A stretch of DNA of 39,976 bases from a virus, in IMG/VR virus record IMGVR_UViG_3300045243_000036, positions 1-39,976 of that record; one strand, written 5' to 3'. Below the pieces are notes generated by a model. It searched no databases, was not told the origin of the DNA, and saw only the letters and a list, made by a program, of their open reading frames with translations. Shown here piece by piece: positions 5,733 to 12,897 of the stretch; position 1 is the first letter of the stretch, and each line of letters begins with the position of its first letter. A program made the position numbers and the translations under genes.

Positions 5733-6544
5733 GCGACGTACCGACACCCCTGATCTTCGTGGACCCCGCCGCCACCGACCCTACCTACCGCGTGTGCCTG
5801 TGGGCCGCGCCCGGCGAGGGCAAGAGCGTCGCCGCGTCCTCAGCCCCGGACCCGATCCTCGTGCTGTCCGCCGACCGTCCGTCCGCCTACCTGTACGCCC
5901 GCAAGCACCATGCGGGGAAGGACATCCGCGAGGTTCGGTACGCCGGCGTCGACACTCTCACCCAGGTCTACACGTACCTCGCTGAGCCAGGCTGCGACAT
6001 CCGCACCGTGATCGTCGACCCGGTGAGCAACATCGTCGACCAACTCGCCGACGTAGCCCCCGCCGGACGGGAGGGCGGCCCGGACTACCAGTGGATCAAC
6101 AAGAAGATGCTGGGGTTCGTGAAGTCGCTGCGCCGGTTCGACGTGAACGTGGTGCTCGTGGCGCACGAAAAGGTCAACGACGGGAAGAAGGGTGACGGCA
6201 AGATGTACCCGTCGCTCGGCGGCGCGACGCTCATCAACAAGCTGCTGGCGGAGATGGACATCGTCGCCCACATCGAGCGGGTGACGCGCACGCTCTCGGA
6301 CGAGTCCGAGGAAACGGTGTGGGTTGGGCAGCTTCAGCCCGTGCGGAACCTTGTGTGCAAGGAGTCGACGGCGGCTGACCTCGGTGACCGTCGTGTGGCG
6401 GATCTGTCGCGGTGGTTCGCGTTGGCGAACGAGGCAACGCGCCCCGACAACAGCGACCTTCCGCTTGGCCTGGCTGACGATGAGCCGGACCCGGCAGCGG
6501 ACCCAGACATCGAGGAGCAGATCGCGCTTGGGGAGGCGGAATGA
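5729..6544 (+). CDS. Sak4-like RecA-fold ATPase (AAA_24 type), recombination (271 aa)
   Basis: ATG at 5729 (ATGA overlap). Walker A is APGEGKS at residues 27-33 and Walker B is TVIVDP around D97. A conserved VVLVAHEK segment and a glycine-rich PSLGGA region follow. This arrangement is typical of phage single-strand annealing ATPases of the Sak4 group, which work with single-strand binding proteins in recombination and replication. The last 40 residues are acidic. No separate SSB gene was recognised, so the partner may be from the host or one of the small unknown proteins. Confidence 0.8.
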   Translation: MSDVPTPLIFVDPAATDPTYRVCLWAAPGEGKSVAASSAPDPILVLSADRPSAYLYARKHHAGKDIREVRYAGVDTLTQVYTYLAEPGCDIRTVIVDPVSNIVDQLADVAPAGREGGPDYQWINKKMLGFVKSLRRFDVNVVLVAHEKVNDGKKGDGKMYPSLGGATLINKLLAEMDIVAHIERVTRTLSDESEETVWVGQLQPVRNLVCKESTAADLGDRRVADLSRWFALANEATRPDNSDLPLGLADDEPDPAADPDIEEQIALGEAE

Positions 6545-7044
6545 GCACGGGTAACGCTGACAACTTCCCGGTGGTGCAGGGCGAGTCGGGGCCGGCGATC
6601 ATCGACCGGGCGACGGGGGAGCTCATTCCGCTCACCGACGCGCCGGACGACGCTCTCGCGAGCCTGCGCGACTACCTGAAGGATCTGCGGTCGCGGATCG
6701 CGGAGGCCAATGCGTTGCTGGATTCCGAGGTCGTGAGGAGGATGGATCAGGACCGCTGCTGGACGATCCATGCCGGGGGCCTGACCCTGACGGCACCGTC
6801 CCCGGCACCGGCGTTTGAGTGGGATGCGCCGGGCCTGTACAGCGACCTTGAGGCGATGGTCGCTGATGGGGAACTGTCGGAGCGGGCGTTCCTCGCCGCT
6901 GTCGATGAAGTCGTGGGGTATCGCGTGAAGGCGGCGGGTGTGAACGCGCTGCTGAAGGGCGGTGGCCCGGTGGCGGAGATCGTCAAGGCGCATCGCACCG
7001 AGGTCGAGAAGCCCCGCCGCGTGTCCGTGAAGCGAGCGGCCTGA
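6541..7044 (+). CDS. Hypothetical protein coupled to the ATPase (167 aa)
   Basis: ATG at 6541 (ATGA overlap with the ATPase). A helical segment at about residues 35-68 (DYLKDLRSRIAEANALL) is followed by a small beta region and a helix ending in a basic tail. Tight coupling to the Sak4-like gene suggests a role in recombination or replication. No motif proves it. Confidence 0.6.
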   Translation: MSTGNADNFPVVQGESGPAIIDRATGELIPLTDAPDDALASLRDYLKDLRSRIAEANALLDSEVVRRMDQDRCWTIHAGGLTLTAPSPAPAFEWDAPGLYSDLEAMVADGELSERAFLAAVDEVVGYRVKAAGVNALLKGGGPVAEIVKAHRTEVEKPRRVSVKRAA

Positions 7045-7286
7045 TGGGCGCCTCACGTAGTGACGAGAGTGGGAGCCTGCTTCCGGGCGTCACGCACACC
7101 TGCCACCCGGACGGCGAGTGTTTCTGCGTCTACGAGGCGCTGTCGGGACCGACGCCGGAGGCGCTAGAGATAGCCCGGCTGCGTCGCATCATCGGCCTGC
7201 TGTACGAGCAACGCGGCCTAGACGCGGGGAAGCTCCGTCAGCGCATCCGCGCGGCGTTCCTGCTCTCCCGGGAGGTCGACTCGTGA
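7044..7286 (+). CDS. Small hypothetical protein (80 aa)
   Basis: ATG at 7044 overlaps the previous stop (TGATG). The N-terminal SRSDESGS is repeat A copy 2. It has three Cys (CHPDGECFC) and a C-terminal helix rich in Arg and Leu. Function unknown. Confidence 0.55.
   Translation: MGASRSDESGSLLPGVTHTCHPDGECFCVYEALSGPTPEALEIARLRRIIGLLYEQRGLDAGKLRQRIRAAFLLSREVDS
7051..7074 (+). repeat. Start-proximal repeat A, copy 2
   Basis: Identical to copy 1 over CCTCACGTAGTGACGA and then diverging slightly. Encodes SRSDESGS, exactly as copy 1 does, 7 bases after the ATG at 7044. Confidence 0.75.
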
Positions 7287-7678
7287 CTCCACCTTCGGGC
7301 ACAAGCGGGGCGGCGCCGAAGCGCGTCCGGCACACCTCCAAGACCATCGCGGTCGCCAAGCGCATGCACGAAACCGGCTGGACCCCGCACCAGATCCAGC
7401 AAGCCCTCACGAAAGCCGGAACGCCCGTCTCATGGGCAACCGTCAAAGCGTGGGTTGACCCCGACTACAAACGCATCCGCCGCGGAGAAGACCGCGAAGC
7501 CAAGCGAGTCCATCGCGCCCGCAACCAAGAAGGCGACTACGTGCTCAGGCAGATACGGAAGCTCAGGGAACGCGGACTGTCACCGCGGGCTATCGCGGTC
7601 GTGATGGACGAGTACCACGGCCGGAACATCACCGAGAGCAGCGTGAGGAACTTCCTCGACCGTCAGCAGGCGGCATGA
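7283..7678 (+). CDS. Tandem helix-turn-helix protein (131 aa)
   Basis: GTG at 7283 (GTGA overlap). Two resolvase-like helix-turn-helix units are visible: about residues 20-60 (TGWTPHQIQQALTKAGTPVS, then a recognition helix) and about 90-127 (ERGLSPRAIAVVMDEYHG, then SVRNFL). A highly basic linker joins them. It probably binds DNA and may regulate the early operon. N-terminal codons carry repeat B. Confidence 0.7.
   Translation: MTPPSGTSGAAPKRVRHTSKTIAVAKRMHETGWTPHQIQQALTKAGTPVSWATVKAWVDPDYKRIRRGEDREAKRVHRARNQEGDYVLRQIRKLRERGLSPRAIAVVMDEYHGRNITESSVRNFLDRQQAA
7290..7301 (+). repeat. Start-proximal repeat B, copy 2
   Basis: CACCTTCGGGCA, 7 bases after the GTG at 7283. The upstream junction GACTCGTGAC is shared with copy 4 (15963), so the repeat spans the stop/start junction. 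Confidence 0.75.
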
Positions 7679-7791
7679 ACCCGCCATGCCACAGGTGCCG
7701 GCGAACGCATGCGCTTATCGGCTGGCACCCCAAGGGCTATGTGTGCCCGCCCTGTCGGCGCATCATCAACACCACGAAGGAGACGACGTGA
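7675..7791 (+). CDS. 38-aa zinc-ribbon peptide
   Basis: ATG at 7675 (ATGA overlap). Two CxxC pairs (CHRC, CPPC) separated by 16 residues make a complete minimal zinc ribbon. The end, KETT followed by a GTGA junction, is repeated at the end of the next gene. Function unknown. Confidence 0.6.
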   Translation: MNPPCHRCRRTHALIGWHPKGYVCPPCRRIINTTKETT

Positions 7792-8033
7792 AGGGCTACT
7801 TCCACCAAGGGCCGCGTGTCCCCGACCCGGCATCGCCGGACGGGCGCTGCACCCACTGCGGGCACGCCGTGCCGTCCACATGCACCGTCTGCGACCGGGA
7901 AATGATCTGCGGTGAAGTTGGCGAGCCATGCACCACCGAGGACTGCCAAGAGAAGCGGCTACGGAACCCCGAACACGACCTCCGAACCTGCACACCAGAA
8001 GAACCGCGCATGGCGAGGAAGGAGACGACGTGA
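7788..8033 (+). CDS. Small Cys-rich zinc-binding protein (81 aa)
   Basis: GTG at 7788 (GTGA overlap) with AAGGAG 8 bases upstream. Seven to eight Cys in pairs (CTHCG, CTVC, then C at spaced positions) suggest two zinc sites. It ends in KETT at the same AAGGAGACGACGTGA junction as the previous gene. Function unknown. Confidence 0.6.
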   Translation: MKGYFHQGPRVPDPASPDGRCTHCGHAVPSTCTVCDREMICGEVGEPCTTEDCQEKRLRNPEHDLRTCTPEEPRMARKETT

Positions 8034-8536
8034 CCCGTGACTTTGAGCAGGATGCGCACATGCGATCCCTGATCGTCCGGCTGAACCTCATCAGCCACGT
8101 GCCCGCCAGCAACCCGAACAGTGGTGGCGGCAAAGCAACCGATGAGCATCCCGGCGGCAAGCAGCCGAAGGGCGGCGGCCGGTCCGGTGCGGACTGGTGG
8201 GCGATCTACCTCCGGGCCGACGACCCATCCGGGGTGATCCGGGAGGCGGAGGACGAACTCGAGCACGCATCGCACTCGGGCGGCGACCGTGACGTCACCG
8301 AAACCGCCGAGGAGTTGACCGCGCGCATCCGGGCCAAGAGGGCTGACGGCTGGTCGATCCGTGACGTGTCCATCGCGTTGCGCTGCACCGAAACCAGGGT
8401 GCGTCAGGCTGACCGGGACACCACCGTCGCGAAGGTGCTTGAGCTGCACGGCAAATGCACCATCCGGCAGATCGAAACGATTACTGGGGTGCCGAAGTCC
8501 ACCGTCCAACGCATCATCCAAGCGGAGGCAGCATGA
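8030..8536 (+). CDS. Helix-turn-helix DNA-binding protein (168 aa)
   Basis: GTG at 8030 (GTGA overlap, AAGGAG upstream). A Gly-rich linker (about residues 28-48) follows the N-terminus. Residues about 95-125 and 135-162 form two helix-turn-helix units (GWSIRDVSIALRCTETRVRQ and CTIRQIETITGVPKSTVQRI). A regulator or DNA-binding accessory is likely. Confidence 0.65.
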   Translation: MTRDFEQDAHMRSLIVRLNLISHVPASNPNSGGGKATDEHPGGKQPKGGGRSGADWWAIYLRADDPSGVIREAEDELEHASHSGGDRDVTETAEELTARIRAKRADGWSIRDVSIALRCTETRVRQADRDTTVAKVLELHGKCTIRQIETITGVPKSTVQRIIQAEAA

Positions 8537-8730
8537 GCATGGAACGTGACGAATCTGTGGCTGCGATTTCGCCGACCACGACGTGGAGGATTCACGTCTG
8601 CCCGCTGTGCGGGTTCCGTGTCGACCTGCGTTTCCGGCGTCCGGAGGACGTCCGCTGCTACGGGTTCGCGGGCGACCACCCAGGGACCCCGGTCAAGGAG
8701 ATCGTCGTGGCGGAGGTGCCGCATGCCTGA
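8533..8730 (+). CDS. Small zinc-ribbon-like protein (65 aa)
   Basis: ATG at 8533 (ATGA overlap). N-terminal RDES resembles repeat A. One CPLCG pair and a later single Cys suggest a degenerate zinc site. Function unknown. Confidence 0.55.
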   Translation: MSMERDESVAAISPTTTWRIHVCPLCGFRVDLRFRRPEDVRCYGFAGDHPGTPVKEIVVAEVPHA

Positions 8731-8917
8731 CCACGAAAGCGTGTCTCCGGTCGAGTGGCCGAAGGAGCGGATTCTCTCGTTCCTGAGGGCCTGCGGCCCG
8801 GCGTCAGACCCGGTGGAATGGCACAAAATCATGGAGCAGATCGACCCGGACTACGAAACGTCGGGGCCGGGCGCGTCCCGCCGCTGGTTGGAGCGGGAGC
8901 GTGACCGAAATGCCTGA
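8723..8917 (+). CDS. Small hypothetical protein (64 aa)
   Basis: ATG at 8723 overlaps the previous gene by 8 bases. A helical protein with a predicted winged-helix-like pattern (WPKERILSFLRACG...VEWHKIMEQI). Function unknown; DNA binding is possible. Confidence 0.5.
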   Translation: MPDHESVSPVEWPKERILSFLRACGPASDPVEWHKIMEQIDPDYETSGPGASRRWLERERDRNA

Positions 8918-9596
8918 TTCGGGCGCGCGGCCCATCCTGCTCGACCTGTTCTGCTGCGCCGGCGGGATGGCGATGGGCTACTACCGGGCGGGGTTCGACG
9001 TCATCGGCGTGGACATCGCGCCGCAGCCGAACTACCCCTTCGAGTTCCACCAGATGGACGCGCTCGACGCGCTGCGCTGGATGAACCTCGACCGGTGTAC
9101 GGCGATTCACGCGAGCCCTCCATGCCAAGCGCACAGCGACCTTCAGAAGCAGTCGAAACGCGAGTACGAGGACTTCATCCCGCCCGTCCGGGAAGCCCTG
9201 CGTGCGACCGGTTTGCCGTACGTGATCGAGAACGTCGAGGGCGCGCCGCTCATCGATCCGGTGATGCTGTGCGGGACGATGTTCCCCGGGCTGCGGGTGC
9301 TGCGCCACCGGCTGTTCGAGACGAACTGGCCGCTCGTCGCGCCGCGGCATGGCAGGCACCCGCTCGTGTTCACGCACGACAAGCGCAAGGCGCACTACGG
9401 GAAGCTCGACCAGAACACGGCGTTCGTGCAGGTCACCGGCGGCGGGAACTGCACCGTGGCGAACAAGGCCGACGCCATGGGCATCGACTGGATGACCGGC
9501 CGCGAACTGAACGAAGCGATCCCGCCGGCCTACGCGGAGTACATCGGGGGTGGGCTCCTCGCCCATCTGCTCTACGAAGAAGTGGAGGCAGCATGA
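8901..9596 (+). CDS. Short DNA (cytosine-5) methyltransferase (231 aa)
   Basis: Motif I (LDLFCCAGG, residues 14-22) binds S-adenosylmethionine; PPCQ at 73-76 holds the catalytic Cys75; ENV at 110-112 is motif VI; RHRLFE near 135 is motif VIII; IPPAYAEYIG near the end is motif X. It is complete but short, with a reduced target-recognition region. Start GTG 8901 or ATG 8910; the latter has GGGAGC 9 bases upstream. No restriction enzyme is next to it, so it is an orphan that may protect phage DNA from host enzymes. Confidence 0.9.
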   Translation: MTEMPDSGARPILLDLFCCAGGMAMGYYRAGFDVIGVDIAPQPNYPFEFHQMDALDALRWMNLDRCTAIHASPPCQAHSDLQKQSKREYEDFIPPVREALRATGLPYVIENVEGAPLIDPVMLCGTMFPGLRVLRHRLFETNWPLVAPRHGRHPLVFTHDKRKAHYGKLDQNTAFVQVTGGGNCTVANKADAMGIDWMTGRELNEAIPPAYAEYIGGGLLAHLLYEEVEAA

Positions 9597-9646
9597 CCCC
9601 GCTTTCCGATGACCCGAGGTCTGCCCCACGATCGGGCAAGGGCGGG

Positions 9647-9913
9647 TCAGTCCTCGAGCGGGGTGCGGGAGTACAGGCGGCCCTTCGCGACGTTCTCCCC
9701 AAGCCGCTGCGCCAGCCGGTTCAGTGCCGTGCACACACGGTCCGCATCCCACTCGACGGAGGCGACCGCCTTGCCCCGGTAGCTGACGCCCATGCCGTCG
9801 ATCCACCAGCCCGCCAGGTGCGGCTCGTCCGGCAAGGGGCCGGCGCACGTCAACTGATCCACCGTGAAGAACACGCCATCCACAAGCAGGCAGCATGACC
9901 GGACCGTGGACAT
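9647..9913 (-). CDS. Minus-strand orphan gene (88 aa), function unknown
   Basis: Read from ATG at 9913, the protein has a hydrophobic N-terminal part (CCLLVDGVFFTVDQL), a WWIDG segment and a helical, Arg-rich C-terminus. About 90% of its codons end in G or C, clearly better than the plus-strand frame through the same bases, which argues that this strand is the coding one. It sits alone on the minus strand inside the plus-strand operon, its start overlapping the start of the gene at 9895. It may be an independently expressed accessory (moron) gene. A later GTG or ATG could be the true start. Confidence 0.6.
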   Translation of the reverse strand: MSTVRSCCLLVDGVFFTVDQLTCAGPLPDEPHLAGWWIDGMGVSYRGKAVASVEWDADRVCTALNRLAQRLGENVAKGRLYSRTPLED

Positions 9914-10296
9914 TTGAGCAGGCGATGGCCGCATGCCAGCAGGCGTCGCAGCGTCAACGCGCCGCCGAAGACGCGATGCGCGAGGCATCCGTGACGTTCG
10001 CGGAAGCGGAGGAGGCGTACCGCAAGGCGCTTGCGGTCGCGATCGTGACGAAGCACGACACGGACGGTGTCGCATGGACCGTCGCCCCGGACCTCGCTCG
10101 CGGTGACCCCCTGGTCGCCCGCCTGCGCCGTGAGCGCGACATCGCCGAAGGCGTCCGCGAGGCGTCGCAGCAGGCGGCGTGGAGGCGTGCCGCCGACCGG
10201 AAGGACGCACAGCGGTTCGCGGACTGGTCGCAGCGTCGTGAGGTCGCGGAGAACGGGCAGCCCGACGAGCGCCTGGCATGGAAAGCGAGCGCCTGA
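9895..10296 (+). CDS. Coiled-coil hypothetical protein (133 aa)
   Basis: ATG at 9895. Almost entirely charged helix: residues about 10-50 (heptads rich in Ala, Glu, Gln) and 75-125, with a short beta-like VAWTVAPDLARGD between. Similar helical proteins occur in the recombination regions of actinophages, but the role is unknown. Confidence 0.6.
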   Translation: MTGPWTFEQAMAACQQASQRQRAAEDAMREASVTFAEAEEAYRKALAVAIVTKHDTDGVAWTVAPDLARGDPLVARLRRERDIAEGVREASQQAAWRRAADRKDAQRFADWSQRREVAENGQPDERLAWKASA

Positions 10297-10460
10297 TGCC
10301 CGCATCCAAGCCATACCTCGGACCGGTCATTTGTCTCACCGTCCGCGAGGGCCTCGCCCTGCTCCCCGGTGCGAAAGACCCTGACGCGTACACGACGGCG
10401 CTCGGCAAGATCCAGGCCGCCCGAGACAGCGACCCGCGCTGGAAGCTGCCGACGCGATGA
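10296..10460 (+). CDS. Small hypothetical protein (54 aa)
   Basis: ATG at 10296 overlaps the previous stop (TGATG); an in-frame ATG at 10278 is possible but less well placed. No motif recognised. It is the last plus-strand gene before the integrase, which ends 17 bases downstream on the other strand. Confidence 0.5.
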   Translation: MPASKPYLGPVICLTVREGLALLPGAKDPDAYTTALGKIQAARDSDPRWKLPTR

Positions 10461-10477
10461 GCGACGCGCACCTTCAC

Positions 10478-11953
10478 TCAGCCGCCCGCGCCCTCGAGCG
10501 GGTCCTCAAGGCCCGGCACCCGGAGCACGAGTTCATCGTCGATGTCCTCCCGCGCGATGCTCTGAACCGGAAGCGGGACACCGCCACCCCGGTAGCTGGT
10601 GAACATCCCCGCGCCGTGCCGCAGCACGACGGTCCTGCCGTTGACGGCGGGCGCACCGCCCCGGCCAGCGGGCCACACGATCACCGCTTCGATGAGGCCG
10701 CGTAGCACCGTGTTCCTCTCCCCAACGGTCAACCGTCCCCACACGTCCGTCATCGGCCCAGACAGTGGCGCGACGGGCCTGCGCCCCATTTCGGTGTGCA
10801 GCCTCGCCTCGGCGGCTTGCACCACCTCCCGGCGTTGCGTGGCCCCAGCGGCGAACGCTTCCTCCCCGATGTCCGCAGCGGACACGGCAAGCACGAACGC
10901 CCGTAGTTCCGCCTTTGCTGCGGCGAGCGCCTGGCGCGCATCATCGACCGCATCACTGCCGATCGACGCCCGCGCCGACAGCACCTCGAGCACGGGTAGC
11001 GCGACCGCCTGCACGTGCTCGTCGAGCAGCCGTGCGGTGATCCCCGCCGGTTGCTGGCACCGCCCCGTGGAGTGGCTGGCCGCGCAGGAATACACCACGC
11101 GCTTCGTGTTCCCCCGGGACATAACATGCCCGCAGGAGCCGCATCGGACGAGCCCGGCGAGCAAGGCGGGGCCAGCCTCCACCGCCCGCGGCGGGCGCGG
11201 CACGCTGATCTGCGCCGCCTGCCACACGTCCTCCGTGACCAACGCCGGATGCGCCGACGGGTTCGTGTGCGAGCCGACCGTGAGTTCACCGAGGTACAGC
11301 CGGTTCCGCAGTAGCGCCCTGACACCTCCCGGTGTCATGCCGACCTCGCGTGCGAGCTCACTGATCGACGCTCCCGCCCCGCGCCGCTCGAACAGCCGGG
11401 CCACCTGCCCAGCATCCGGGCCGGGCGTGAGCTTCCGTGTCTCCGGGTCCTTCACGTATCCGCGCGGGATCTGCCTCCGCTGCCAGATCCCTGCGGTGGT
11501 CGCCCACTCGCGCAGGTTCTCGAACTTCTCGGCGTGCCGCTCGCGCTCCGCGGCGTTGATTGACGACCTGATCCGCCGGACCATCCGGCCGTCCACGGTG
11601 GCCGTGTCGAGTCCGTCGAGCGCCATGACGATCTTGCCGCCGGCCGCCTCGACGCGCCGCCACACCGCTTCTTCTTCTTCGACCTCGCGACCCAGCCGGG
11701 AGTGGTACGCAACGATGATTCCCACGTACTTGCCGGACTCGACGCCTTCGACGGCGGCGAGCAACGACGGACGATCCCGGAGGGGTGTGCCGCCGCTGAC
11801 GTCGAGCTCTGAGGGGAGGATGTCGGGGCGGTCACCTTCGGGTACCGCTGCGACGGCGGCGGTGATCTGGTCGCGTTCGGAGTGGAAGTCTGCGGCCCCG
11901 GTTTGCCGGGCGCCCATGTGCGAGACTCGGACGACGATGGCCCAGGTGTTCAT
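10478..11953 (-). CDS. int: Large serine integrase (491 aa)
   Basis: The N-terminal resolvase domain has the catalytic Ser11 in VRVS, and arginines in HSRLGRE (R86, R89). The recombinase domain follows at about residues 160-235 (IPRGYV start). The zinc ribbon has Cys at 271, 274, 290 and 299. A helical coiled-coil region at about 330-395 and a C-terminal beta segment complete a normal-length serine integrase. It would recombine phage attP with a host attB, and with a directionality factor excise the prophage. It is opposite to the early operon, so it has its own promoter. An attP-like inverted repeat lies 16 bases upstream of its start. Confidence 0.93.
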   Translation of the reverse strand: MNTWAIVVRVSHMGARQTGAADFHSERDQITAAVAAVPEGDRPDILPSELDVSGGTPLRDRPSLLAAVEGVESGKYVGIIVAYHSRLGREVEEEEAVWRRVEAAGGKIVMALDGLDTATVDGRMVRRIRSSINAAERERHAEKFENLREWATTAGIWQRRQIPRGYVKDPETRKLTPGPDAGQVARLFERRGAGASISELAREVGMTPGGVRALLRNRLYLGELTVGSHTNPSAHPALVTEDVWQAAQISVPRPPRAVEAGPALLAGLVRCGSCGHVMSRGNTKRVVYSCAASHSTGRCQQPAGITARLLDEHVQAVALPVLEVLSARASIGSDAVDDARQALAAAKAELRAFVLAVSAADIGEEAFAAGATQRREVVQAAEARLHTEMGRRPVAPLSGPMTDVWGRLTVGERNTVLRGLIEAVIVWPAGRGGAPAVNGRTVVLRHGAGMFTSYRGGGVPLPVQSIAREDIDDELVLRVPGLEDPLEGAGG

Positions 11954-11968
11954 GGGTCGGGCAGGCTA

Positions 11969-12012
11969 CACGGTGACGCACGCTCGTAGTGCTAGGGGTG
12001 CGCATCACCGTG
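11969..12012. promoter_or_regulatory. Candidate attP: imperfect inverted repeat beside the integrase
   Basis: Left arm CACGGTGACGCAC (11969-11981) and right arm GTGCGCATCACCGTG (11998-12012) are complementary apart from a 2-base insertion, around a 16-base core. The 44-bp length, symmetry and position next to a serine integrase match known attP sites. The 7-mer GCAGGCT directly flanks both sides (11961, 12012). An integrase autoregulatory operator is the main alternative. Confidence 0.5.
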
Positions 12013-12031
12013 CAGGCTGTCGGGGTGTGGC

Positions 12032-12412
12032 ATGAGCACGCTTGGGCATGGCATCTCAGAGTTTCTGAGCACGTACCCTCGCGCTCGGTGCAACATCCGT
12101 GGACCGGAGCACGGGGACCCGGCGTGGCGGCTGAACGTCACGACATCCACGGGTGACGTCCTGAGCTTCGACGGGCCGACACTGGCCGGCGTCATCAGGC
12201 TTGCTGAGACGTCGATGCTCGGGAACTTCTCCTCTCAGGCCGTGTCTCCGGGCGTAACGACCACCCAGCGTGTCGCCCTGGCCTTGGTCAACGCCGAGCG
12301 GTACTGGCACGACCTCGAGCCGCTCGACTCCCTCGCGTCGCTCACGCAGACCGACCGGGTGAAGTGGATCGCGTTCGCGCAGATCGCCAAGACTGAGATC
12401 GAGTCCGCATGA
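12032..12412 (+). CDS. Hypothetical protein (126 aa)
   Basis: ATG at 12032, first plus-strand gene after the integrase, without a strong ribosome site. A beta-rich N-terminal half is followed by helices (QRVALALVNAERYW). Ends at an ATGA junction with the RuvC-like gene. Function unknown; nearness suggests DNA metabolism. Confidence 0.55.
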   Translation: MSTLGHGISEFLSTYPRARCNIRGPEHGDPAWRLNVTTSTGDVLSFDGPTLAGVIRLAETSMLGNFSSQAVSPGVTTTQRVALALVNAERYWHDLEPLDSLASLTQTDRVKWIAFAQIAKTEIESA

Positions 12413-12897
12413 CCGCCGTCTTCCTCGGCATCGACCCGGCTTCGTCCCTTGCTGCTGTCGCGTCTATCGACGAGCACGCAGGCTTGCGTTACGCGGAGTT
12501 GCGTGCGTCCGGGGAACCGCTCCGGCGCCTGGACTCCATCGGCCGTCAGCTTCGCGAGTTCCTGAACGCGGCGGCGGACGTGGGGGTGCATGCGTGTGTG
12601 ATCGAGCGGCCCGTAACGCGCCACGGTGGCATGACCCTGGGTGGGGCGTTCGGGGTGTGCGGCGTGGAAGCGGTCCGGGCGCTTGCGTGCCCGGTGGTGG
12701 ATTGGACGCCGGCGCAGATAGATGCGCGCGTGTACCGGGCCGGGAAGCCCGCTGGTGGCGACCGGAAGGCGCGGAGCATGGCGCACGCCCGCAGCCTGGG
12801 TTATGAGGGCGGGTCGCAGGACATCGCGGACGCCCTGGTGGCAGCGGACTGCGCCCGGCTGCTTTGCATGGACAACGACGCGAAGGAGGCAGCGTGA
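12409..12897 (+). CDS. RuvC-like Holliday junction resolvase (162 aa)
   Basis: ATG at 12409 (ATGA overlap). The RNase H-like fold opens with FLGIDPASS (D9), then VIERP (E66) and QDIADALVAAD (D138, D141). These four acidic residues match the RuvC catalytic tetrad almost position for position (D7, E66, D138, D141 in E. coli). It would resolve branched DNA before packaging. It directly precedes the replication initiator. Confidence 0.85.
   Translation: MTAVFLGIDPASSLAAVASIDEHAGLRYAELRASGEPLRRLDSIGRQLREFLNAAADVGVHACVIERPVTRHGGMTLGGAFGVCGVEAVRALACPVVDWTPAQIDARVYRAGKPAGGDRKARSMAHARSLGYEGGSQDIADALVAADCARLLCMDNDAKEAA

Noticed and set aside
9593-9898. Plus-strand open frame of 101 codons with neat overlaps to both neighbours
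   Set aside because: Past the first 18 codons its codon bias is poor and the minus strand of the same bases is far more gene-like. Kept only as a finding.
10457-10705. Plus-strand open frame starting with an ATGA overlap after 10460
   Set aside because: Almost all of it lies antisense to the C-terminal end of the integrase, which is a clear gene. The second half has no protein-like character.
10599-12035. Long plus-strand frame (478 codons) opposite the integrase
   Set aside because: A shadow of the integrase; Ser/Ala/Arg-rich without any motif.
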